Part shown: positions 1 through 5,993 of the stretch, in pieces | How the letters are laid out: each line of letters opens with the position of its first letter | Position numbering within the stretch: position 1 is the first letter of the stretch | Source of the DNA: Promethearchaeota archaeon | GTDB taxonomy: Archaea; Asgardarchaeota; Lokiarchaeia; Sigynarchaeales; SOKP01 | Assembly (NCBI GenBank): GCA_019057735.1 | Contig: JAHLWV010000121.1 | Span: 1-6,645 of the forward strand | Direction: 5' to 3' | Length of the DNA: 6,645 nt | Made by a program: the position numbers and the translations under genes | The notes under the pieces: model-generated | Told to the model about the DNA's origin: nothing | The model's input: only the letters and a program-made list of their open reading frames with translations | Database searches by the model: none

Positions 1-737
1 ACATTTAGATTTAATTCAAAGAGTTTATCTTGAATTTTGTTCTTCAATTCCTTAGAAAAATTGTTAATTATTTCTTCCGGAACATAGTTTAGGTATTCGT
101 CTATTTCGCTTTGAATTATCAGACCTAATTGATTCATTAATTCCTCAGTAGTTTCGTGTTTCCTAAGGTAAATATTCTTATAAGTCTGGATATATCGGAG
201 ATTTAATTTTTTTAACCATCGTTTACCTTTTTGTTCCAGTAGCGATAAAACTTCTCTAGAACTTGTATTATTAAAATTATCAAATTCAAATTCGTATTTA
301 ATTAGCTTATCTTCGCAGTATTTTATAACTTGAGCCCTCTGTTTTGAATTTAAATTTGTATTAGAATTAAGAAACATGATAACCATATATTTCTCAAGTA
401 AAAAGTATATTTGAGCTTTAATATTAGAACCATAAATTTCGAGGTGAGAGAGGTTTTTTATGTTAGCTTGCCCGGCAAAGATTTTAAATGAGCTTAAATA
501 CATTGAAATCAAGTCAATTTCTAATAAATTGTTGTGGTCCTCTGATAGGAAAGACTTAATGGGACCATAATCATCATCGCCATTCGATTCATATTCAAAG
601 ACCGTAATAGTGTTCCCATACTGATCTGAAATAATGATACCGATAACTGGAGGTATGACATTAAAGTTATTGGAACGATACGCTGTTTCGGTTAATTTTT
701 TTTCAACAGAAGAATTATCTACTCGAGCTTCGAGCAT
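1..737 (-). CDS. Longin-like domain protein, N-terminal part (runs off the window)
   Basis: The frame is open for 245 codons from an ATG at 737 to the window edge, so the C-terminus and stop lie outside. An in-frame TAG lies eight codons upstream with no other ATG between, which fixes the start; a TATA-like box about 26 nt upstream suggests a leaderless message. I do not recognise a named family by sequence. The predicted order of elements is strand (about residues 31-37), strand (43-49), helix (70-90), strand (98-104), strand (108-115), strand (117-124), helix (131-146). This beta-beta-alpha-beta-beta-beta-alpha order is that of the longin fold, found in eukaryotic trafficking proteins and in many Asgard proteins. 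The rest (about 160-245) looks helical and highly charged. There is no signal peptide or membrane helix, so it is probably cytosolic. A roadblock-like fold is an alternative, but that fold normally opens with a helix. The coding call is firm; the fold call is inference. Confidence 0.72.
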   Translation of the reverse strand, partial: MLEARVDNSSVEKKLTETAYRSNNFNVIPPVIGIIISDQYGNTITVFEYESNGDDDYGPIKSFLSEDHNNLLEIDLISMYLSSFKIFAGQANIKNLSHLEIYGSNIKAQIYFLLEKYMVIMFLNSNTNLNSKQRAQVIKYCEDKLIKYEFEFDNFNNTSSREVLSLLEQKGKRWLKKLNLRYIQTYKNIYLRKHETTEELMNQLGLIIQSEIDEYLNYVPEEIINNFSKELKNKIQDKLFELNLN

Positions 738-759
738 AAATCTAAATAATCTTTTACGC

Positions 760-767
760 TATAAATT
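760..767 (-). promoter_or_regulatory. TATA box of the longin-like gene
   Basis: On the minus strand this reads AATTTATA, preceded by a purine/pyrimidine-mixed TTTA stretch. Its centre is about 26 nt upstream of the ATG at 737, the usual archaeal distance from TATA box to transcription start. The transcript would therefore begin at or next to the start codon, and no Shine-Dalgarno sequence is seen. AT-rich background makes chance matches common. Confidence 0.45.
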
Positions 768-821
768 AAAGAGGGGGTGCTGATTTTTAGGAAAAAATCG
801 AGAACTTCCGACATTTATGAT

Positions 822-841
822 CGTGAAACAAGTCTTTCACG
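822..841. repeat. 7-6-7 inverted repeat in the divergent intergenic region
   Basis: CGTGAAA (822-828) and TTTCACG (835-841) are perfect inverted copies separated by six bases. The element lies between the two divergent genes, about 17 bp upstream of the TATA-like box at 859-870, where an activator or dimeric helix-turn-helix regulator could bind. In sequence this AT-rich, a 7-bp inverted repeat with a free spacer can arise by chance, so the operator reading is tentative. The rest of the 200-bp gap (738-937) holds only promoter-like AT-rich boxes and a ribosome binding site; no small gene is visible. Confidence 0.35.
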
Positions 842-858
842 TACAAACATATCACCTG

Positions 859-870
859 TATATATAAATT
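859..870 (+). promoter_or_regulatory. TATA box of the M19 dipeptidase-like gene
   Basis: TATATATAAATT is a strong archaeal TATA match. Its centre is about 73 nt before the ATG at 938, which predicts a transcription start near 891 and a leader of about 47 nt. A leader fits the Shine-Dalgarno sequence seen just before this start codon. A second AT box at 914-924 is too close to the ATG to serve the same start. Confidence 0.45.
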
Positions 871-927
871 TTACAGATTAATTTCTTCTGAAACCTACAT
901 AATAATTTTAAATACTATATAAAACAA

Positions 928-933
928 AGGTGG
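928..933 (+). promoter_or_regulatory. Shine-Dalgarno site of the M19 gene
   Basis: AGGTGG stands four bases before the ATG at 938 and is complementary to the CACCT part of the archaeal 16S rRNA 3' end. It supports this ATG as the start. It is the only clear Shine-Dalgarno site among the complete genes here. Confidence 0.6.
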
Positions 934-937
934 TATT

Positions 938-2074
938 ATGAATGAGATAAATGATAGGTTAAGTGAAATTTTAGAGTCAAGTATAATTATTGATACGCTT
1001 AGCCATGGCCCTCTATTGTGGTCAGATGATATTATTAAGGCTAATGATGAGATGTTAGCTCAAGAAATGAATCCCTGGGATATAATCCCTATTTTAATAT
1101 TGCAATTTGCGAGAAATGTGGTTAACGACGATGAATACGATTCTAAGTATGTCGAAGCGTGGAAAGAATCTGGCGTGACTTGCGTTAGTTACACGCTTGG
1201 ACCTTTGTATTCAAAGCCGTATTCTTTTGACGGTGTTTATCATAACTTCTCTTATATGACATATATGTTAGATAATCGCCCGGATTTATTTATTAAAGTA
1301 TTAAGAGCAGCAGATATAGAAAGAGCACATAAAGAGGGGAAAAAAGGAATAATTTTAAATGTTCAAAGTATGGAACACATCGGGAAAGATATTAACATGG
1401 TTGAGCTTAATTATATGCAAGGATTCAGAATAATGCAACTAACCTATAACAAAAAAATTGCCATTGGAACTGGATGTACGGCAGTAAGAGATAGAGGATT
1501 AACAGAATTTGGAATCGAAGTCGTTCACAAGATTAATGAACTTGGAGCAATTGTTGATATCTCTCATTGCGGTCCTCAAACATCAATGGATGCGTTAGAG
1601 AATTCTAAAGACCCAATTATAGCGTCTCACACATCTGCAAAAAATCTATACGAACATGCAAGAGGAAAAGATGACGATTTTCTCAAAGCTCTTGCGGAAA
1701 AGGGGGGATATATAGGCGTGTATGCAGTTCCAGGATTTTTAACGAACAATGCAACAACAACTATAGATGATTGGCTTGATCACGTTGATTATATAGTGAA
1801 TCTTGTAGGGATTGATTACGTTGGGATCGGTTCTGATTTCTACGGCTTCTCAGTTCCTGATAATTTGGCAATTAAAATTGGAGAGTTTATGGACGCGTTA
1901 GGTTTTCGACCAGAAGATAAAGCAAGTTTTTTAACAAAAATAGAAGGTTTCGATGAATATAGGAAATTTCCTAATCTAATTAGGGGCCTAATTTCGAGGG
2001 GCTATAGCAATCAAGAAATAAAGAAAATTGCTGGTGAAAATTTCTTAAGGCTTTTTAAGAAAGTAGTAGGATAA
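938..2074 (+). CDS. Peptidase M19 (membrane/renal dipeptidase) family protein with altered metal site
   Basis: A 378-residue protein, close to the usual M19 length, with no signal peptide, so probably cytosolic. Family members are zinc TIM-barrel dipeptidases that cleave dipeptides, including D-residue ones. Recognisable blocks are GVTCVSYTLG (79-88), GFRIMQLTYN (162-171), GLTEFG (187-192), VDISH (206-210), IASHTSA (228-234), GGYIGVY (256-262), GIGSDFYG (296-303) and the C-terminal RGLISRGYSNQEI (349-361) and GENFLRLF (366-373). Two metal-site histidines (H210, H231), the substrate-site arginine (R242) and the aspartate D300 are kept. However, the first ligand pair, HxD after the opening strand, is L21-S22-H23, and the bridging Glu of the IEG motif is Gln (Q143). 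A binuclear zinc site is therefore doubtful; one metal, another chemistry or a binding role is possible. As I recall, one branch of the family has similar changes, so this may be a subfamily trait rather than decay. The start is supported by the Shine-Dalgarno site at 928-933. The half-kinase gene follows on the same strand after 48 bp. Confidence 0.87.
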   Translation: MNEINDRLSEILESSIIIDTLSHGPLLWSDDIIKANDEMLAQEMNPWDIIPILILQFARNVVNDDEYDSKYVEAWKESGVTCVSYTLGPLYSKPYSFDGVYHNFSYMTYMLDNRPDLFIKVLRAADIERAHKEGKKGIILNVQSMEHIGKDINMVELNYMQGFRIMQLTYNKKIAIGTGCTAVRDRGLTEFGIEVVHKINELGAIVDISHCGPQTSMDALENSKDPIIASHTSAKNLYEHARGKDDDFLKALAEKGGYIGVYAVPGFLTNNATTTIDDWLDHVDYIVNLVGIDYVGIGSDFYGFSVPDNLAIKIGEFMDALGFRPEDKASFLTKIEGFDEYRKFPNLIRGLISRGYSNQEIKKIAGENFLRLFKKVVG

Positions 2075-2095
2075 ATTATTAATAGAAAATATTAG

Positions 2096-2107
2096 TTTTT
2101 ATAAAAT
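2096..2107 (+). promoter_or_regulatory. Possible TATA box of the half-kinase gene
   Basis: TTTTTATAAAAT lies in the 48-bp gap after the dipeptidase-like gene, centred about 21-22 nt before the ATG at 2123. That is slightly short for a leaderless archaeal promoter but within tolerance. No Shine-Dalgarno site precedes the ATG. If real, the half kinase is transcribed on its own; otherwise it depends on read-through from the dipeptidase-like gene. Confidence 0.3.
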
Positions 2108-2122
2108 ACATTTATTACAGTC

Positions 2123-2866
2123 ATGAATAATAAAGATTTAACGGTTTCGGTTTTTAATTTAGGTGCTTGGAGCTTCTTTGGTGTGGAATTAAAAAAACCA
2201 ATTATTAGTGAGAAAGCTTTAAAGTACAACTTTACAATCGAAGGGGATATTGGGGGAACTTTTAGATTTCTTAAAAAAAATACGGGATTGCGGTTAATCC
2301 AAGAATGTAAAAAGATATGGGATAAAGAAAATTTCAAGATGGGTTGGGATATAATTGAAAAACTAAGTTTGGAAGCTCAACCGTTTCAGTTTTTTATCAA
2401 TCCAGATGATAAACTTTTTCTTAACCCACCAAATATGATTAAAGCAATAAGGCAATACTGTAAAAGCCAATCAAATAAGTTTCCAAAAACTGTTGGCGAG
2501 ATTTCTCGAGCTGTTTTTGAATCTCTGGCTTTGAGTTATAAGCATGAATTGAATATCTTTGAAGATATCATACAAAAAGAGGTTAAAATCCTGTTTATTA
2601 TAGGTGGAGGAAGTCAAATTTCGTTGTTAAATCAGTTTACTTCCAATGCTTTGAATCTTATAGTATATGCTGGACCAATTGAAGCAACAGCAATAAGTAA
2701 TATTCTGGTCCAAGCTCTAGCACTTGATAAAATAGATAATGTTTCTGAACTACGAACAATAGTGAGATCATCATTTCCAATAAAAGAATATCTTCCAAAA
2801 GATACAAATTTGTGGGAAAAGGCTTATGATTCTTATTTAAGAATAATAGACCTTAAATTTCTATAA
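2123..2866 (+). CDS. C-terminal half of a rhamnulokinase-like FGGY kinase
   Basis: Its 247 residues align with the second domain of rhamnulokinase (RhaB, about 490 residues), which phosphorylates L-rhamnulose with ATP. Matching points are the GTWSL region (here GAWSFFG, 14-20), the NEGG region (IEGD, 39-42), GLWLLQ (GLRLIQ, 55-60), FINPDDKLFLNP (91-102), ESLALSY (133-139), GGGSQN (GGGSQI, 161-166), LLNQ (168-171) and GPIEAT (184-189). The whole N-terminal sugar-binding domain and the catalytic aspartate that precedes the GTWSL region are missing. The frame has an in-frame TAA at 2102-2104 and no N-domain lies upstream, where the dipeptidase-like gene sits. Several family-invariant residues are also changed (T to A, N to I, W to R, N to I). 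It should not be an active kinase alone. It could be a decaying remnant or a stand-alone domain with a new role; the intact 247-codon frame and nearby TATA-like box leave the second open. It faces the rhamnosidase gene convergently, which supports a rhamnose origin. Confidence 0.8.
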   Translation: MNNKDLTVSVFNLGAWSFFGVELKKPIISEKALKYNFTIEGDIGGTFRFLKKNTGLRLIQECKKIWDKENFKMGWDIIEKLSLEAQPFQFFINPDDKLFLNPPNMIKAIRQYCKSQSNKFPKTVGEISRAVFESLALSYKHELNIFEDIIQKEVKILFIIGGGSQISLLNQFTSNALNLIVYAGPIEATAISNILVQALALDKIDNVSELRTIVRSSFPIKEYLPKDTNLWEKAYDSYLRIIDLKFL

Positions 2867-2882
2867 TATCGGTATTTGCGTC

Positions 2883-2887
2883 TTTTT
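2883..2887 (+). terminator. Oligo-T terminator after the half kinase
   Basis: Five T residues follow the TAA stop by 16 bases in the 47-bp gap between convergent genes. Short imperfectly paired elements (ATATCG at 2866-2871, CGATA at 2888-2892, CGATAT at 2900-2905, and the palindrome GTTTAAAC at 2893-2900) could add structure, but archaeal termination mainly needs the T tract. Confidence 0.35.
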
Positions 2888-2905
2888 CGATAGTTTAAAC
2901 GATAT

Positions 2906-2911
2906 AAAAAA
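2906..2911 (-). terminator. Oligo-T terminator after the rhamnosidase
   Basis: On the minus strand six T residues begin two bases after the TAA stop of the rhamnosidase gene, a typical archaeal oligo-T termination signal. Together with the T tract at 2883-2887 it gives both convergent genes their own stop signal. Confidence 0.45.
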
Positions 2912-2913
2912 GG

Positions 2914-5613
2914 TTATTTATGTGGAATAACAAATTGATAAAATCCAGAACCGATGTTAAAAATAACATGTTTATCGTCTAATTTTGAAAATTTTATGTC
3001 TTCAGAATGTATGATGTTTTCATTGTTACTCCATATTACAACATCTCCTTCCGTGATAACACTCCTTTCGTCTTCAATAGGTATCCAAACTTCAGCATTG
3101 CATCCTACGGGAATCATTATAGTAAGTTTTAAATCACTTTCTAATTTTTCCCATGAACTAGCGACAAATCCTTTGATTGTTTTAATACTTGCACTAGCGT
3201 AATTCATAGTCTTGGGAAGATATGGTTTTATTTTCAATAATTTCCAACTTGGTTCTAATGATTTTATTCCTGCTAATGTATTGTAAAACCATGTATCAAC
3301 TGTTCCTAGCATTATATGATTATGCGAATTCATACCACCCGCCTCTAATTTTTCCCATCGTTCCCATAAGGTTGTTGCTCCTTCTTGAATCATATATCCA
3401 TATCCAGGGAAGCTCTTTTGATTGACCATATTATATATCACATCAGGATACCCATTTTCAGTTAATACATCAAAGATATATCGCGTTCCTATAATGCCAG
3501 TATCAAAGTGGTAACTATAATCTTCTTTAATAGTCGTAACTAAAGTGGAAAGAACTTTTTTCTTTTTTCCGTGTGGAACCATATCTAAATAAAGTGGCAG
3601 AATATTTGACGTCTGGCTAATAGTTTGATCAGTTGGAGAATGTTTTACAACATCGTAAACTCCCTTTAGAAATTTGGCATTAAAAGACTCTTTTATTCCT
3701 TTAGCTTTGTTTAAAAAATATTCATGGTCTTCTTGTTTTCCAATGACTTTCGCAATTTTAGCTAAAAAATGAACATCGTGATAATAATACCAAGAAGAGG
3801 TTAACTCAATTGGGGTTTTTCTTGACACAATATTGCTTGGAGGACACCAATCTCCATATTTTCCAAAATAGATCAGGTTTTCTTCTGCAATTGAAGATAA
3901 ATATTCAACATATTTTTTCATTCCCTCATAATGTTCTTCGAGAATTCGGGTGTCACCATAATACCAAAAGAGATTCCACGCAATAGTTATATAAGCGGTA
4001 CCCCAAGCGGGATCTGCAGGGTAAAAACTCCAATAGGGAGGGACAACATCTGAAAGACTGCCATCTTCCTTTTGACATAACTTGATATCTCGTAAGTATT
4101 TCGCATAAAAATTAATCATATTAAAATTAAAGATTGCCTCCTCTACTGTTAATTGAGCATCACCCATCCATCCGTGCCTCTCATCTCTTTGGGGACAATC
4201 GGTAGGGATGCTCATGAGATTACTCAATTGACCCCAGATAATGTTAGTGTGTATTTGGTTAATTAAATTATTTGAACAAAAGAAATTTCCAACTTGAGGA
4301 ACGTTAGAATGGAAAAATAAGCCTTCTAAGGTATTTAAAGAAGGGACTCCCGGAAATCCAGTCATCTCTACGAATCTAAATCCGTGGTATGTAAAATGAG
4401 GTTCGAAAGACTCTCTTCCTTCTCCTTTTAAAATATATATGTCAGTTGTCGGAGCACCACGAATTGTAGCAGTGTTGATATTTCCATCTTCAAAAAGCAA
4501 TTCCGTAAATCTTAGTTTTACTTTTGAGCCTCTCGGACCAAATACTTTTAATCTTACATAACCAGTAAAATTTTGACCAAAATCATAAATGTAAGTTCCT
4601 GGTTTAGGACTAGATAGTTCAATCGGTTTAATAGATTTGGTGATTTGAATGGGTTGCATCATTTGAGATGCTAAATTGTATCCATCTACTATAATAGCTT
4701 CTCTCCAGTTTGCGTCGTTAAAATTTGGTTCGTCCCATCCTGGCATCTCTAGTCGAGCATCATAAATTTCGCCATAGTAAATACCATTTTCTTGAATTGG
4801 TCCGTTTGAGATTTTCCAAGAATTGTCGGTGCATATAACTTCACTCGTTCCATCTTTATAATGGATATTAATCTGTAATATTAGTTTTGGATAATCGTAT
4901 CCAAATGTTTCAACACAACGTCCATTTCCTAATATAACGCCAATAGCATTTGATTTTTTTAAACGATGAGTAATATCATACGTAGAATATAACGCTATCT
5001 TATTATAATCTGTTTGAGCCGGTTCTAAAATTCGATCTCCAACCTTATTACCATTTAAGTTAAATTCGTAGTACCCTACACCACAAACATAGGCCTTTGC
5101 ATGTTCTATTTCTTTTGAAATCGAAAATTCTTTTCTCAAATAAACAGCATGAACTTCTTTTAATCGACCAGTCAACCCTCTCTTACCAGATTTATATTGA
5201 ATCTGTCTTCTAGTTTTTTTATCAATAAATTCTCTTCTACTTATCCATTTCGCTTTCCAATAAGAGTCGTCAATAAATGCCGTTCCAAAGTGATTTATTT
5301 GGCTGTATTCACTTTCTCCACCATTTTTATCCCACCATTTCACTCGCCAGAAATATATTTTATCGCTTTCTAAAGGCTTACCCTCATATATGTTATTAGC
5401 ATTATTTTCTGAAATTACTTTACCACTTTCCCACATATCTCCTTTTTCGCTTATAGAAAGGTTCTTATCAGAAGACACTATTATCTGATAAGCATTTTGG
5501 GTTTGATTTCTCTCATCGTGTGTTAACAGCCATGAAAACCGTGGTTTTTGTATATCGATACAAATAGGATTAAAAAGATATTCACATCTTAAATCATAAG
5601 GAGGTTTTATCAT
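2914..5613 (-). CDS. Alpha-L-rhamnosidase, family GH78
   Basis: An 899-residue enzyme of normal GH78 length that hydrolyses terminal alpha-L-rhamnose from glycosides by the inverting mechanism. The order of parts is typical. An N-terminal fibronectin-like beta domain comes first (about 5-112; RFSWLL, AYQIIVSS, YFWRVKWWD). A jelly-roll rhamnose-binding-type domain follows (about 118-325; YLRKEF, YYEFNLNGNKVGD, GWDEPNF), then a linker beta domain (about 330-440; YDFGQNFTGYVRL, YHGFRFVE). The (alpha/alpha)6 catalytic barrel (about 445-785) is followed by a C-terminal beta domain. The acidic catalytic patch is intact: D472, D477, E478 and D485 in TDCPQRDERHGWMGDAQ, with E478 the likely general acid; E744 in QEGATTLWERWE fits the general base by spacing. 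There is no signal peptide or transmembrane segment, so it should act inside the cell on imported rhamnosides. A basic stretch at 127-152 looks longer than usual at that point. The ATG at 5613 opens the first recognisable beta domain; no Shine-Dalgarno site precedes it. The convergent neighbour is a rhamnulokinase fragment. Confidence 0.95.
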   Translation of the reverse strand: MIKPPYDLRCEYLFNPICIDIQKPRFSWLLTHDERNQTQNAYQIIVSSDKNLSISEKGDMWESGKVISENNANNIYEGKPLESDKIYFWRVKWWDKNGGESEYSQINHFGTAFIDDSYWKAKWISRREFIDKKTRRQIQYKSGKRGLTGRLKEVHAVYLRKEFSISKEIEHAKAYVCGVGYYEFNLNGNKVGDRILEPAQTDYNKIALYSTYDITHRLKKSNAIGVILGNGRCVETFGYDYPKLILQINIHYKDGTSEVICTDNSWKISNGPIQENGIYYGEIYDARLEMPGWDEPNFNDANWREAIIVDGYNLASQMMQPIQITKSIKPIELSSPKPGTYIYDFGQNFTGYVRLKVFGPRGSKVKLRFTELLFEDGNINTATIRGAPTTDIYILKGEGRESFEPHFTYHGFRFVEMTGFPGVPSLNTLEGLFFHSNVPQVGNFFCSNNLINQIHTNIIWGQLSNLMSIPTDCPQRDERHGWMGDAQLTVEEAIFNFNMINFYAKYLRDIKLCQKEDGSLSDVVPPYWSFYPADPAWGTAYITIAWNLFWYYGDTRILEEHYEGMKKYVEYLSSIAEENLIYFGKYGDWCPPSNIVSRKTPIELTSSWYYYHDVHFLAKIAKVIGKQEDHEYFLNKAKGIKESFNAKFLKGVYDVVKHSPTDQTISQTSNILPLYLDMVPHGKKKKVLSTLVTTIKEDYSYHFDTGIIGTRYIFDVLTENGYPDVIYNMVNQKSFPGYGYMIQEGATTLWERWEKLEAGGMNSHNHIMLGTVDTWFYNTLAGIKSLEPSWKLLKIKPYLPKTMNYASASIKTIKGFVASSWEKLESDLKLTIMIPVGCNAEVWIPIEDERSVITEGDVVIWSNNENIIHSEDIKFSKLDDKHVIFNIGSGFYQFVIPHK

Positions 5614-5638
5614 AATTTACTTTCAATTAATGTTTGTT

Positions 5639-5668
5639 TATTTTAAATTTTATTAAATTATAATAAAT
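5639..5668 (-). promoter_or_regulatory. AT-rich promoter region of the rhamnosidase gene
   Basis: This block 26-55 nt upstream of the ATG at 5613 is almost pure A and T, with TATA-like cores on the minus strand such as TTATAATTTA and ATTTAAAATA. A start site a few to some twenty bases before the ATG would fit. The exact box cannot be chosen from sequence alone. The remainder of 5614-5812 shows no gene; its other features are the palindrome at 5719-5732 and the tRNA terminator. Confidence 0.3.
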
Positions 5669-5718
5669 AAAATAAAAGGGGAGTTTCAACCTCTACTTTT
5701 CAAAATTTTGATATTTAT

Positions 5719-5732
5719 ACATCTATAGATGT
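5719..5732. repeat. 14-bp perfect palindrome between tRNA-Trp and the rhamnosidase
   Basis: ACATCTATAGATGT is identical to its reverse complement. It sits in non-coding sequence about 106 bp upstream of the rhamnosidase start and downstream of the tRNA. It could be an operator for the rhamnosidase, though it lies far from the presumed TATA box, or a chance palindrome in AT-rich DNA. Confidence 0.3.
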
Positions 5733-5802
5733 GCTGTTTACTTTGCTTCAAATGATATTTACGATTCAGAATTATTAAAATGGTGGAATTGGAAAGACTT
5801 AG

Positions 5803-5808
5803 AAAAAA
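5803..5808 (-). terminator. Oligo-T terminator of tRNA-Trp
   Basis: Six T residues on the minus strand begin four bases after the discriminator base of the tRNA. This is the usual archaeal stop signal for a tRNA transcript. Confidence 0.6.
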
Positions 5809-5812
5809 TAAG

Positions 5813-5886
5813 TGGGAGCGACCGGATTTGAACCGGTGACCAACAAGTCTGGAGCCTGCCGCGATACCGAGCTTCGCCACGCCCCC
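5813..5886 (-). tRNA. tRNA-Trp (anticodon CCA)
   Basis: The 74-nt minus-strand sequence folds into a complete cloverleaf. The acceptor stem GGGGGCG/CGCTCCC has seven pairs with one G-U. The D stem is GCGA/TCGC with the GG of the D loop. The anticodon stem GCAGG/CTTGT includes two G-U pairs around the loop CTCCAGA, giving anticodon CCA. A five-base variable loop is followed by the T stem ACCGG/CCGGT with loop TTCAAAT, and the discriminator is A. G1-C72 with A73 fits archaeal tRNA-Trp. No CCA tail is encoded; the next bases are CTT. No intron interrupts the anticodon loop, although introns are common in tRNA-Trp genes of some archaea. A TATA-like box lies upstream and an oligo-T tract downstream, so it is its own transcription unit. 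Confidence 0.97.
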
Positions 5887-5913
5887 ATGTTTTAGGTGAA
5901 TAAATCGTGGCGC

Positions 5914-5923
5914 AAAATAAATT
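5914..5923 (-). promoter_or_regulatory. TATA box of tRNA-Trp
   Basis: On the minus strand this reads AATTTATTTT, roughly 28-37 nt upstream of the tRNA 5' end. That spacing predicts a start a few bases before the mature tRNA, leaving a short leader for RNase P to remove. Confidence 0.4.
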
Positions 5924-5969
5924 GTTTGAAATAACTACTAATTTATAACTTTACTAATAATTTAGGATT

Positions 5970-5981
5970 AAAAAATTTTTT
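5970..5981 (-). terminator. A6T6 tract after the zinc-ribbon membrane protein gene
   Basis: AAAAAATTTTTT begins 12 bases after the TAA stop on the minus strand and ends in six T residues, a plausible archaeal oligo-T terminator. It separates this gene from the tRNA unit downstream. Confidence 0.4.
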
Positions 5982-5993
5982 GAACTCTCTTTC

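Noticed and set aside
914..924. ACTATATAAAA as promoter of the M19 gene
   Set aside because: Centred about 19 nt before the ATG, it would start transcription inside the coding region and exclude the Shine-Dalgarno site from the message.
2075..2122. Possible frameshifted N-terminal half of the rhamnulokinase
   Set aside because: The gap is only 48 bp, has an in-frame TAA, and is preceded by the M19 gene, so there is no room for the missing domain.
2092..2337. An 81-codon minus-strand open frame
   Set aside because: Antisense shadow of the half-kinase gene, whose plus-strand translation matches a known family.
2954..3425. Two plus-strand open frames of 67 and 82 codons
   Set aside because: Both are antisense to the C-terminal part of the rhamnosidase and have low-complexity hydrophobic translations.
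5686..5880. A 64-codon minus-strand open frame
   Set aside because: It begins inside tRNA-Trp and reads through the tRNA and AT-rich spacer; no protein-like pattern or start signals.
5813..5886. Intron in tRNA-Trp
   Set aside because: Archaeal tRNA-Trp often has one, but here the anticodon stem and 7-base loop are continuous.
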